Below are positions 1 to 5,693 of a stretch of DNA of 7,325 bases, in pieces. The DNA is taken from the NCBI GenBank assembly GCA_017416055.1, contig JAFQDI010000053.1:1-7325 (forward strand), in the 5' to 3' direction. The notes under the pieces are model-generated. The model worked only from the letters and a program-made list of their open reading frames with translations. It had not been told where the DNA came from and ran no database searches. A program made the position numbers and the translations under genes. Positions within the stretch are counted from its first letter, which is position 1; each line of letters opens with the position of its first letter. This DNA is from Lachnospiraceae bacterium. Its GTDB lineage: Bacteria; Bacillota_A; Clostridia; Lachnospirales; Lachnospiraceae.

Positions 1-437
1 CACTCGACTATATCAACCGGTATTTTGAGACATATCCTCAGATCAAAGTCTTTTTGGACAGCCTGGTGAGTGATGCGAAGGAGAAGGGTTATGTGTCCAC
101 TGTATTTGGACGAAGACGTCCGGTTCCGGAGATCACTTCATCGAACTTTATGCAGCGCCAGTTTGGTGAGCGCATCGCGATGAATGCGCCGATTCAGGGA
201 ACCGCGGCAGATGTCATGAAGATTGCCATGGTGCGGGTGGATCGGGAGTTGAAGAAACAGGGGCTTAAGTCCAGGATTGTTTTACAGGTGCACGATGAAT
301 TGCTTTTGGAAGTTCCTTATGCAGAGGAAGAACAGGTGAAGACGCTTGTGAGAGAGGCGATGATGGGAGCAGCCGAGATGGCAGTTCCGCTGGAGATTGA
401 AATTCAGTCCGGAAAGAGTTGGTTTGAGACAAAGTAA
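1..437 (+). CDS. polA: DNA polymerase I, C-terminal end (partial, 5' end outside window)
   Basis: The reading frame is open from base 3 (bases 1-2 finish a codon begun outside the window) and gives about 144 residues ending at TAA 435-437. This is the end of the family A polymerase domain: FGRRRPVPEI and NAPIQGTAADVMKIAM belong to the fingers/palm, and QVHDEL (bases 285-302) is motif C, whose Asp (294-296) is one of the two carboxylates that bind catalytic metal. The protein fills gaps and removes primers in replication and repair. An internal TTG at 54 could be mistaken for a start, but the conserved sequence continues upstream of it (LDYINRYFETYP), so the gene is truncated only by the window edge. 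coaE follows after 11 nt, consistent with co-transcription. Identification is firm; only the upstream exonuclease domains cannot be seen. Confidence 0.97.
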   Translation, partial: LDYINRYFETYPQIKVFLDSLVSDAKEKGYVSTVFGRRRPVPEITSSNFMQRQFGERIAMNAPIQGTAADVMKIAMVRVDRELKKQGLKSRIVLQVHDELLLEVPYAEEEQVKTLVREAMMGAAEMAVPLEIEIQSGKSWFETK

Positions 438-448
438 GAGGAGACTGT

Positions 449-1048
449 ATGAGTTACGTGATTGGGATAACCGGAGGCGTAGGTGCAGGCAAGAGCCGGG
501 TACTTAGCCTTTTGAGCGAACAGTTTGGTGCAGAGGTCATTCTTGCCGATGAGGTTGGACGGGAGCTGATGGAGCCTGATGGAGCCTGTTTTCCTGCGGT
601 GGTGGAATTGTTCGGACCGCAGGTGCTGAAAGCGGATGGAACGCTGGATCGCCGGAAGATCGCGGAGATCATATTTCAGGACAAGACGATGTTGGAAAGG
701 CAGAATGCGATTATTCATCCGGCGGTGAAGGCGGAGATCGTTCGGCGCTGTGAGCGTTGTCAGGCGGAATGGATCGCTGTGGAAGCGGCACTTTTACTGG
801 AAGCGCGCTACGAGGACATTTGCGGGGAAGTTTGGTACATCTATGCGGATGAGGAGACCAGACGAAAGAGACTTCGCGAAAGCCGGGGCTACAGCGATGA
901 ACGGATTGATGCGGTGATGAGCAATCAGTTGTCCGAGGCCAAGTTTCGCGCCGGATGCCAGCGCGTCATTGATAACAGCGGGTCGATTGGTTGGACAAAA
1001 GAGCAGATTGAGCGAGCATTGAACGAATTGAAAGACAAAGGAAATTAA
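449..1048 (+). CDS. coaE: Dephospho-CoA kinase
   Basis: The 199-residue product matches the usual CoaE length of about 200. CoaE phosphorylates the ribose 3'-OH of dephospho-CoA with ATP, the last step of coenzyme A synthesis, in the cytosol. Visible motifs are the Walker A loop GGVGAGKS (residues 9-16), the ILADEVGRE segment with D34 at the position of the catalytic Asp of the family DxD motif (the first Asp is replaced by Leu here), an acceptor-binding VEAALLLEA stretch replacing the common PLLFE, and the C-terminal VIDNSG typical of the family. The ATG at 449 has an AGAGGAG Shine-Dalgarno just upstream that overlaps the polA stop region. The next gene starts 6 nt after the stop, so polA, coaE and the hydrolase probably form one transcript. 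Confidence 0.95.
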   Translation: MSYVIGITGGVGAGKSRVLSLLSEQFGAEVILADEVGRELMEPDGACFPAVVELFGPQVLKADGTLDRRKIAEIIFQDKTMLERQNAIIHPAVKAEIVRRCERCQAEWIAVEAALLLEARYEDICGEVWYIYADEETRRKRLRESRGYSDERIDAVMSNQLSEAKFRAGCQRVIDNSGSIGWTKEQIERALNELKDKGN

Positions 1049-1054
1049 CATTAC

Positions 1055-1852
1055 ATGAGATTTGCAAGTATAGCCAGCGGAAGCAGCGGAAACTGTATTT
1101 ACACGGGCAGTGACCGGACGCATCTGCTGATTGACAGCGGAATATCAGCGAAAAAGATCGATCAGGGTCTTAGAGAGCTGGGACTGTCCGGAAATGATGT
1201 GAACGGTATTTTGATTACACACGAACACACAGATCATATTTGCGGCCTGGGCGTGATGCTGCGGAAATATCACATTCCGGTCTACGCCACCGAGCGGACG
1301 ATTCGCAGAATCTTAAATACATCTACATTGGGTGCGATACCTCGAGAACTGTTCCATGCGATTCACCCGGATGAGGGCTTTTCCATCGGGGATCTGGATG
1401 TCGAGCCGATCCGGATATCTCACGATGCAGCGGACCCTTGTGCCTACCGTGTGGAGCACGAAGGAAAAGCGGCTGCGGTGATGACTGACCTCGGCGAGTA
1501 CAGTGGCTACACCGTGGAACATCTGCAAAATCTGGATGTGCTTCTCTTGGAGGCGAACCATGATATCCGGATGTTAGAAACCGGGCCCTATCCTTATTAT
1601 CTGAAACAGCGCATTCTGGGAACGAGAGGTCATTTGTCCAATGAATCGGCGGGACATTTGCTCTGCGAGGTGCTCCATGATAATATCCGACACATCTTTT
1701 TAGGGCATCTGAGCAAAGAGAACAATTATCCGGATTTAGCCTACGAATCAGTGAAGGTGGAGATCTCATTGGGAGAATGCCCGTACCGGGGAAGCGATTT
1801 CCCGATTACGGTGGCCTCCAGAGAGAAAATGTCGGAGATTGTATATTTCTAA
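1055..1852 (+). CDS. MBL-fold metal-dependent hydrolase, WalJ/YycJ-like
   Basis: This is a 265-residue cytosolic metallo-beta-lactamase-fold protein with no signal peptide. Metal-ligand motifs are visible in order: HEHTDH (residues 56-61), SHDAADPCAY (122-131), MTDLGEYS (143-150), LLEANHD (164-170), GHLSNE (192-197) and GHLSKENN (217-224). The N-terminal SIASGSSGNC and the last two motifs are characteristic of the YycJ/WalJ/VicX group. In Bacilli members lie beside the walRK two-component genes and have been linked to exonuclease activity and coordination of division with replication; the substrate here is not readable from sequence. No walRK genes lie nearby; the gene instead follows polA and coaE, an arrangement I recall from Lachnospiraceae. 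The ATG start follows AAAGGAA at the end of coaE. No convincing terminator follows the stop. Confidence 0.88.
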   Translation: MRFASIASGSSGNCIYTGSDRTHLLIDSGISAKKIDQGLRELGLSGNDVNGILITHEHTDHICGLGVMLRKYHIPVYATERTIRRILNTSTLGAIPRELFHAIHPDEGFSIGDLDVEPIRISHDAADPCAYRVEHEGKAAAVMTDLGEYSGYTVEHLQNLDVLLLEANHDIRMLETGPYPYYLKQRILGTRGHLSNESAGHLLCEVLHDNIRHIFLGHLSKENNYPDLAYESVKVEISLGECPYRGSDFPITVASREKMSEIVYF

Positions 1853-1941
1853 TTTAGGCCGATTTTGAAAAAATTGTTGCACAGAAGAACAGATTGTGAG
1901 ATGATTAGATACACATTTATAAGCAGAGTGAGGAGAAAACG

Positions 1942-2214
1942 ATGAGCAAGATTATTATTACGGTTTTAGGTAAAGATACAGTGGGCATTATCGCGAAGGT
2001 ATGTACTTACCTTGCGGATCACCATATGAATATTGAGGATATTTCCCAGACAATCGTGCAGGGCTATTTTAACATGATGATGATCGTCGACATCAGTAAG
2101 GCAGATGCGACGCTCGCGCAGATGTCCGAGGCGATGGAAGAGATCGGACAAGGCTTAGGCGTAAAGATTCGTTGCCAGAGCGAGGAGATTTTTACCAGTA
2201 TGCATCGGATTTGA
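1942..2214 (+). CDS. ACT-domain protein, UPF0237 type
   Basis: The 90-residue protein is essentially one ACT domain. It opens with a beta strand ([18 protein letters not shown]), where the GKDTVGIIA turn and helix is the classical ACT ligand-binding segment, followed by the [22 protein letters not shown] strands and a final helix. ACT domains usually bind amino acids or other small ligands and regulate a partner enzyme. Stand-alone members of this type are typically encoded directly upstream of a UPF0210/DUF711 gene, as here (71 nt gap), which suggests that it senses something for that protein; this is inference. The Shine-Dalgarno GAGGAG at 1931-1936 precedes the ATG by about 5 nt. A 89-bp gap separates it from the hydrolase, without a clear terminator or a convincing promoter, so readthrough from the polA operon is possible. 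Confidence 0.9.
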   Translation: MSKIIITVLGKDTVGIIAKVCTYLADHHMNIEDISQTIVQGYFNMMMIVDISKADATLAQMSEAMEEIGQGLGVKIRCQSEEIFTSMHRI

Positions 2215-2285
2215 TCAAACCAGGGGAGCACGAAGTGCGGAACAAGTCGTTTGATAAGATAAAACTAATTGGAAAAGGACACGCT

Positions 2286-3650
2286 ATGATTACCAGTTTT
2301 GAAGTAATTGAGACAAATAAAATGATCGAGCAGGAAATGCTGGATGTGCGTACCATCACCATGGGAATCAGCCTTTTGGACTGCTGCGACAGCGATTTGG
2401 ATCGTCTGAATGAGAAGATATATGAGAAGATCGTGAATTATGCCCGTGATCTGGTACGAACCGGAGATGAGATTGGAAAAGAATTCGGTATTCCCATTGT
2501 AAATAAGCGTATTTCTGTTACCCCCATTGCACTGGTTGGCGGCTGTGCGTGTAAGACTCCTGCAGACTTTGTCACCATCGCAAAGACACTGGATCGCGCA
2601 GCGAAAGAAGTGGGAGTGAATTTCATCGGCGGATACTCGGCACTGGTGAGCAAAGGGATGACCAGAGCAGAGCAGAATCTGATCTGTTCCATTCCAGAGG
2701 CACTGGCGACGACAGATCGTGTCTGCAGCTCGGTGAACGTGGGATCCACGAAGACCGGTATTGATATGGACGCGGTGAAATTGATGGGCGAGGTGATCGT
2801 GAAGACCGCAGAACTGACGAAGGAAAATGATTCCATCGGCTGCGCGAAGTTGGTGGTATTCTGCAACGCTCCCGACGATAATCCTTTTATGGCAGGTGCA
2901 TTTCACGGCGTGACAGAAGGTGATCGCGTGATCAATGTGGGTGTCAGTGGCCCGGGTGTGGTAAAAACCGCACTTACGCAGGTGCGGGGTGCTGATTTTG
3001 AGACGCTCTGTGAGACAATCAAAAAGACTGCATTTAAGGTGACCCGTGTTGGGCAACTGGTGGCCAGAGAGGCATCTAAGCGGTTGAATGTGCCGTTTGG
3101 TATTGTGGATTTATCGCTTGCACCGACGCCTGCGGTTGGTGACAGTGTGGCGGAGATTTTGGAGGAGATCGGTCTGGAGAGCGTTGGCGCTCCCGGAACC
3201 ACGGCGGCACTTGCGCTCCTCAATGATCAGGTGAAGAAAGGCGGCGTGATGGCCTCCTCCTACGTAGGCGGACTTTCCGGCGCATTTATCCCGGTCAGTG
3301 AGGATCAGGGAATGATCGATGCGGTGAATCGCGGTGCACTGACATTGGAAAAATTGGAAGCGATGACCTGCGTTTGTTCTGTAGGACTGGACATGATCGC
3401 TATCCCCGGAGACACACCGGCATCCACGATCAGTGGAATTATCGCCGATGAGGCGGCGATCGGTATGATCAACCAGAAGACGACAGCGGTGCGTTTGATC
3501 CCTGTTTGCGGAAAAAATGTGGGTGAAGTGGTTGAGTTTGGTGGGCTTTTAGGTTACGCACCGATTATGCCGGTGAATCGTTACTCCTGTGAATCGTTTG
3601 TAAACCGTGGCGGACGTATTCCCGCACCGATTCATAGCTTTAAGAACTGA
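2286..3650 (+). CDS. UPF0210/DUF711 'PFL-like' family protein, function unknown
   Basis: The 454-residue product belongs to the UPF0210 (DUF711) family, recognised from [17 protein letters not shown] at the N-terminus, [14 protein letters not shown] (residues 24-37), [20 protein letters not shown] (73-92), [17 protein letters not shown] (148-164) and a C-terminal [11 protein letters not shown]. Databases call it 'PFL family' because its fold resembles pyruvate formate-lyase-like barrels, but I see no glycyl-radical motif, and no reaction is established to my knowledge. It is soluble with no signal sequence. I chose the ATG at 2286: AAAAGG at 2273-2278 lies 7 nt upstream and the conserved family start coincides with it. 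An in-frame TTG at 2172 would add 38 residues overlapping the ACT gene and looks spurious. Pairing with the upstream ACT gene is the best functional clue. Confidence 0.92.
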   Translation: MITSFEVIETNKMIEQEMLDVRTITMGISLLDCCDSDLDRLNEKIYEKIVNYARDLVRTGDEIGKEFGIPIVNKRISVTPIALVGGCACKTPADFVTIAKTLDRAAKEVGVNFIGGYSALVSKGMTRAEQNLICSIPEALATTDRVCSSVNVGSTKTGIDMDAVKLMGEVIVKTAELTKENDSIGCAKLVVFCNAPDDNPFMAGAFHGVTEGDRVINVGVSGPGVVKTALTQVRGADFETLCETIKKTAFKVTRVGQLVAREASKRLNVPFGIVDLSLAPTPAVGDSVAEILEEIGLESVGAPGTTAALALLNDQVKKGGVMASSYVGGLSGAFIPVSEDQGMIDAVNRGALTLEKLEAMTCVCSVGLDMIAIPGDTPASTISGIIADEAAIGMINQKTTAVRLIPVCGKNVGEVVEFGGLLGYAPIMPVNRYSCESFVNRGGRIPAPIHSFKN

Positions 3651-3694
3651 CAGAGCTGTTGGCGGATAAATACCGTTTTGCCATCCAAAAGAAA

Positions 3695-3700
3695 AGGAGA
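3695..3700 (+). promoter_or_regulatory. Shine-Dalgarno deciding a GTG start for the YuiD-like gene
   Basis: AGGAGA sits directly against an ATG at 3701, leaving about 1 nt of spacing, which is too close for normal initiation. The in-frame GTG at 3710 is 9 nt downstream of this element and gives a protein that starts where the family normally starts. Confidence 0.65.
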
Positions 3701-3709
3701 ATGACAAAC

Positions 3710-4174
3710 GTGGGAGAGCTATTACGAGAATTATTTTCAAACCGTGTTTTGATTGCCGGCTGTCTGGGCTGGTTTATTGCACAGATTGTAAAGACGATCA
3801 TCTATGCGGTGATCAACCGCACCCTTAGATGGGAACGTATGGTGGGTGACGGTGGAATGCCCAGCGCGCATTCTGCTACCTATTCCTGCATGGCGATGAC
3901 TGCCGCATTGGTTTACGGAGTGGGATCCTTTGAGTTTGCGATCACGGCGATGCTGGCATCTGTGGTAATGCACGATGCGATGGGGGTTCGTTGGGAGACC
4001 AGCAAGCAGGCCGTCATCATTAATGAACTGGTGAAATTGTTCGAGGAGCTTGGAGATCGACATGTGCCGGTGGAAAAGAAACTGAAGGAATTTGTGGGCC
4101 ATACGCCGCTTCAGGTGCTGTGCGGAATGATTTTGGGTATTTTGATTGCGGCGTTGTATAACCTGTGGCGCTGA
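3710..4174 (+). CDS. Divergent PAP2-family membrane protein, YuiD-like
   Basis: From the GTG start the product has 154 residues, close to Bacillus subtilis YuiD. It carries the divergent PAP2 (DUF212) signatures GDGGMPSAHSA (residues 46-56), HDAMGVR (88-94) and GHTPLQV (130-136), followed by a C-terminal membrane span (about 136-151). Other hydrophobic segments lie at about 12-35, 55-72 and 76-90, giving an integral membrane protein of roughly four spans. PAP2 enzymes remove phosphate from lipid phosphates or polyprenyl diphosphates, and the SxHS-type motif resembles the second PAP2 active-site motif, but activity of this divergent branch is not certain. It begins 59 nt after the UPF0210 stop on the same strand with no terminator between, so it may share that transcript. 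The ATG at 3701 is the alternative start; a TTG at 3659 is unlikely. Confidence 0.85.
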   Translation: MGELLRELFSNRVLIAGCLGWFIAQIVKTIIYAVINRTLRWERMVGDGGMPSAHSATYSCMAMTAALVYGVGSFEFAITAMLASVVMHDAMGVRWETSKQAVIINELVKLFEELGDRHVPVEKKLKEFVGHTPLQVLCGMILGILIAALYNLWR

Positions 4175-4247
4175 TTTGCGGACATGGTATATGGGCGAAA
4201 GTTGAGTCGCTGTACCGAATTTTATGCAATCTGCATTCGGAATAGCA

Positions 4248-4276
4248 TTGCAAACCGTGCGTGGATATGATACAAT
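4248..4276 (+). promoter_or_regulatory. Sigma-A type promoter for the cobalamin-riboswitch transcript
   Basis: TTGCAA (4248-4253) and TACAAT (4271-4276) are separated by exactly 17 nt, and a TGA just upstream of the -10 makes an extended -10 element. Transcription would begin near 4283, about 20 nt before the riboswitch aptamer. The 4175-4247 stretch between the YuiD-like stop and this promoter holds only a weak hairpin (4215-4240) that is not followed by a T-run. Confidence 0.8.
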
Positions 4277-4300
4277 TATAGCAACATCAAGTGAATAAAC

Positions 4301-4514
4301 GTGATAGGTGTCGGAGAGAGTGATATATTTTCTTCGGTGAAAAGGGAAACAGGTGAGAATCCTGTACGAACTCGTCGCTGTATTGGAGGAGCTTTACTTC
4401 CACGAAAGTGAGCGCCACTGGGAAACCGGGAAGGTGAAGTAAAGTGTTGAGACCTAAGTCAGAAGACCTGCCTATGATGATATTGTGGGACCACGAGTAA
4501 TTGGTTAAACACGA
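4301..4514 (+). promoter_or_regulatory. Cobalamin (B12) riboswitch aptamer with P13 kissing hairpin
   Basis: The conserved core is easily read: AAAAGGGAA followed by the hairpin ACAGG/CCTGT (4349-4353 and 4361-4365) with the GGTGAGAATCC signature, then ACTCGTCGCTGT, GCCACTG (4414-4420), GGGAAGGTG, and the B12 box AAGTCAGAAGACCTGCC (4456-4472). ATAGG (4304-4308) can pair with CCTAT (4471-4475) as closing stem P1. A peripheral stem CTTTACTTC/GAAGTAAAG (4392-4400 and 4436-4444) is a perfect 9 bp. Downstream, ACGAGT (4493-4498) is complementary to ACTCGT in the L5 region (4370-4375) and sits in the loop of a hairpin formed by 4483-4492 and 4503-4514, as expected for the L5-L13 kissing interaction. 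Adenosyl- versus methyl/hydroxo-cobalamin preference cannot be told by eye. The element should switch off the two downstream genes when cobalamin is plentiful. Confidence 0.95.
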
Positions 4515-4553
4515 AACTCTGCGTAAAGCTGTATGCAGTTTCCTGTGGATGAG

Positions 4554-4590
4554 AGCCTTTTACCTTTGGGTAGGAGGCTTTTCTTTATTC
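4554..4590 (+). terminator. Intrinsic terminator of the riboswitch expression platform
   Basis: AGCCTTTTACC (4554-4564) pairs with GGTAGGAGGCT (4569-4579) as an 11-bp stem with two G-U pairs around a TTTG loop, followed by TTTCTTTATT. It stands 81 nt before the start codon of the DUF4430 gene and about 40 nt after the kissing hairpin, so it is best read as the regulated transcription-termination output. A separate hairpin (4513-4517/4538-4542 plus 4520-4524/4533-4537) lies between and overlaps the last two bases of P13. Confidence 0.88.
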
Positions 4591-4659
4591 ATTAGTGTCA
4601 CAATTTTTCTTCACCGGATGAAATACAAACGAACTGCAAAGGGCAGTAAAGGAGAGCTT

Positions 4660-5085
4660 ATGAAAAAAGTGAACAAAAAGATGGTTGTGGGAATTGTGTT
4701 GATGGTGCTTCTGGTGGGAGTGATGCTGATTGCATATCAGACGTTCAGAGAAAAGCTGGTGGACGGTGTGAAGACAATCACCATCGAAGTGGTGGATGAT
4801 AAGGGCCAAATCGTGTCTTACAAACTGAAGAAGACGACGGCAAAGGTGTTGATAGAGGCCATGAATGAGGCGAAGGAACAGGGACTTACCTTCGCCGGTA
4901 CAGAGGGCCCTTACGGACTTTCCTTACATACGGTGAATGGTCTGTATGCCGACTATACAGAGACAGGAACTTTTTGGTACGTCTATGTAAATGGAAAGGA
5001 ATGTGATTACGGAATTTCTACGCAGCCGATTGAAGACGGAGACGTATTTCAGATTAAATTGGAGTTGGCATCAGCATGGCAGTGA
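4660..5085 (+). CDS. Membrane-anchored DUF4430 (transcobalamin C-terminal-like) protein
   Basis: The 141-residue protein has a Lys-rich N-terminus and a hydrophobic span at about residues 8-26 with no lipobox cysteine, so it is probably exported and held by an uncleaved signal anchor. The rest is one DUF4430 domain: ITIEVVDDKGQ (40-50), a KTTAKVLIEAM helix (58-68), TVNGLYADY (91-99), FWYVYVNGKE (105-114), GIS (118-120) and DGDVF (126-130). This family is related to the beta domain of animal transcobalamin and intrinsic factor, which contacts cobalamin. Together with the riboswitch and the overlapping S-component gene, this suggests an extracytoplasmic corrinoid-binding partner for the transporter; binding is inferred, not shown. 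Start: ATG 4660 with AAAGGAG 4648-4654. The in-frame TTG at 4501 lies inside the riboswitch leader and is rejected. A small ACTGC/GCAGT hairpin (4633-4647) abuts the Shine-Dalgarno. Confidence 0.87.
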   Translation: MKKVNKKMVVGIVLMVLLVGVMLIAYQTFREKLVDGVKTITIEVVDDKGQIVSYKLKKTTAKVLIEAMNEAKEQGLTFAGTEGPYGLSLHTVNGLYADYTETGTFWYVYVNGKECDYGISTQPIEDGDVFQIKLELASAWQ

Positions 5086-5630
5086 AGTTTGAGATGGTGA
5101 AAGCAAAATCCCCTGCACATGAGATCGCGCTCGTCGGATTGATGGTGGCGCTCATTGAAGTGTGCAAGGTGGCGATGATGAATATTCCCAATGTGGAGAT
5201 GACGACCTTTCTGGTCATCGTGTTTACCGTGTTTTACGGTAGACCGATATTGTTTGCCATTCCGGTATTTATTTTGATCGAGGGTGTAATGTTCGGCTTT
5301 GGCCTTTGGTGGGTGATGTATCTGTATGCATGGCCGCTGCTGGCGTTTGTGGCATGGCTGATGCATAAGCATACGTCTGTCTGGATTTGGAGCATGCTTT
5401 CCGGAACCTTCGGGTTGCTCTTTGGGTTCCTCTGTTCGCTGCCCTATTTTGTGATCGGTGCAGCAGAAGGAGGTATCGCGGCAGGGCTTGCCAATATGTT
5501 CTCCTGGTGGATCGCCGGAATACCTTTCGATATCACACACGGAATCGGAAACTTTGTGATCATGCTGGTGCTTTATCATCCGGTGAGACTAATTTTACAG
5601 AAAACAAAGCAATTCATGCCGGCAGAGTAA
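5076..5630 (+). CDS. ECF transporter S component, probably for cobalamin or a corrinoid precursor
   Basis: The 184-residue, strongly hydrophobic protein has about six membrane spans (roughly residues 17-36, 42-55, 57-75, 79-97, 103-128 and 152-172), the size and character of an energy-coupling-factor S component, the substrate-binding subunit of vitamin importers. No ATP-binding or T-subunit gene is in the window, as expected for group II ECF systems where a shared EcfA-A'-T module is encoded elsewhere. Substrate is inferred from the cobalamin riboswitch and the DUF4430 neighbour: cobalamin or cobinamide (CbrT-like), or a lower-ligand precursor such as alpha-ribazole (CblT-like); I cannot separate these by eye. 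The ATG overlaps the last 10 nt of the DUF4430 gene, and GGAG at 5061-5064 lies inside that gene, so translation is likely coupled. A strong terminator follows. Confidence 0.82.
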   Translation: MAVKFEMVKAKSPAHEIALVGLMVALIEVCKVAMMNIPNVEMTTFLVIVFTVFYGRPILFAIPVFILIEGVMFGFGLWWVMYLYAWPLLAFVAWLMHKHTSVWIWSMLSGTFGLLFGFLCSLPYFVIGAAEGGIAAGLANMFSWWIAGIPFDITHGIGNFVIMLVLYHPVRLILQKTKQFMPAE

Positions 5631-5648
5631 GGAATTTGTAGATGCAAA

Positions 5649-5682
5649 AAGCGGGAGAATCGAGTTTTCGGTTCTCCCGTTT
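5649..5682. terminator. Bidirectional intrinsic terminator between convergent genes
   Basis: CGGGAGAATCGA (5652-5663) pairs with TCGGTTCTCCCG (5668-5679) as a 12-bp stem with one G-U pair and a GTTT loop; flanking A-T and G-T pairs can extend it to 5649-5682. On the plus strand it is followed by TTTCG, ending the riboswitch-S-component transcript. On the minus strand it is followed by CTTTTTGC and lies 12 nt past the tmcAL stop, so it should also end tmcAL; the T-run is better on that side. Confidence 0.9.
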
Positions 5683-5693
5683 CGTGATATAAG

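Noticed and set aside
567..586. Tandem 10-bp repeat TGATGGAGCC x2 inside coaE
   Set aside because: The encoded segment aligns in length with ordinary CoaE proteins, so it is not an insertion; probably chance codon use.
1853..1941. Promoter for the ACT gene (TTGTGA 1894-1899 with TATAAG 1918-1923)
   Set aside because: Spacer is 18 nt with poor hexamers, and the start would fall at the Shine-Dalgarno itself, leaving almost no leader.
2229..2239. Small GCAC-GAA-GTGC hairpin between ACT and UPF0210 genes
   Set aside because: Only 4 bp with a 3-nt loop; too weak to call a regulatory element.
2172..2285. Extension of the UPF0210 gene from TTG 2172, overlapping the ACT gene, or an ACT-UPF0210 frameshift fusion
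   Set aside because: The added residues do not resemble the family, no slippery site is evident, and ATG 2286 has a well-placed Shine-Dalgarno and the conserved start.
2265..3056. Long minus-strand open frame opposite the UPF0210 gene
   Set aside because: It is antisense to a well-conserved coding region, His/Cys-rich and low in recognisable motifs, with no ribosome binding site of note; a shadow frame.
3658..3683. Imperfect hairpin TGGCGG/CCG-CCA between UPF0210 and YuiD-like genes
   Set aside because: The stem needs a 5-nt bulge and is followed by A-rich sequence, not T; not a terminator.
4215..4240. Hairpin CCGAAT/ATTCGG after the YuiD-like gene as a terminator
   Set aside because: No T-run follows on either strand; it lies just upstream of the riboswitch promoter and could be incidental.
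4501..4659. In-frame extension of the DUF4430 gene from a TTG at 4501
   Set aside because: It runs through the riboswitch P13 loop and the intrinsic terminator; the ATG at 4660 has its own Shine-Dalgarno and begins a normal signal anchor.
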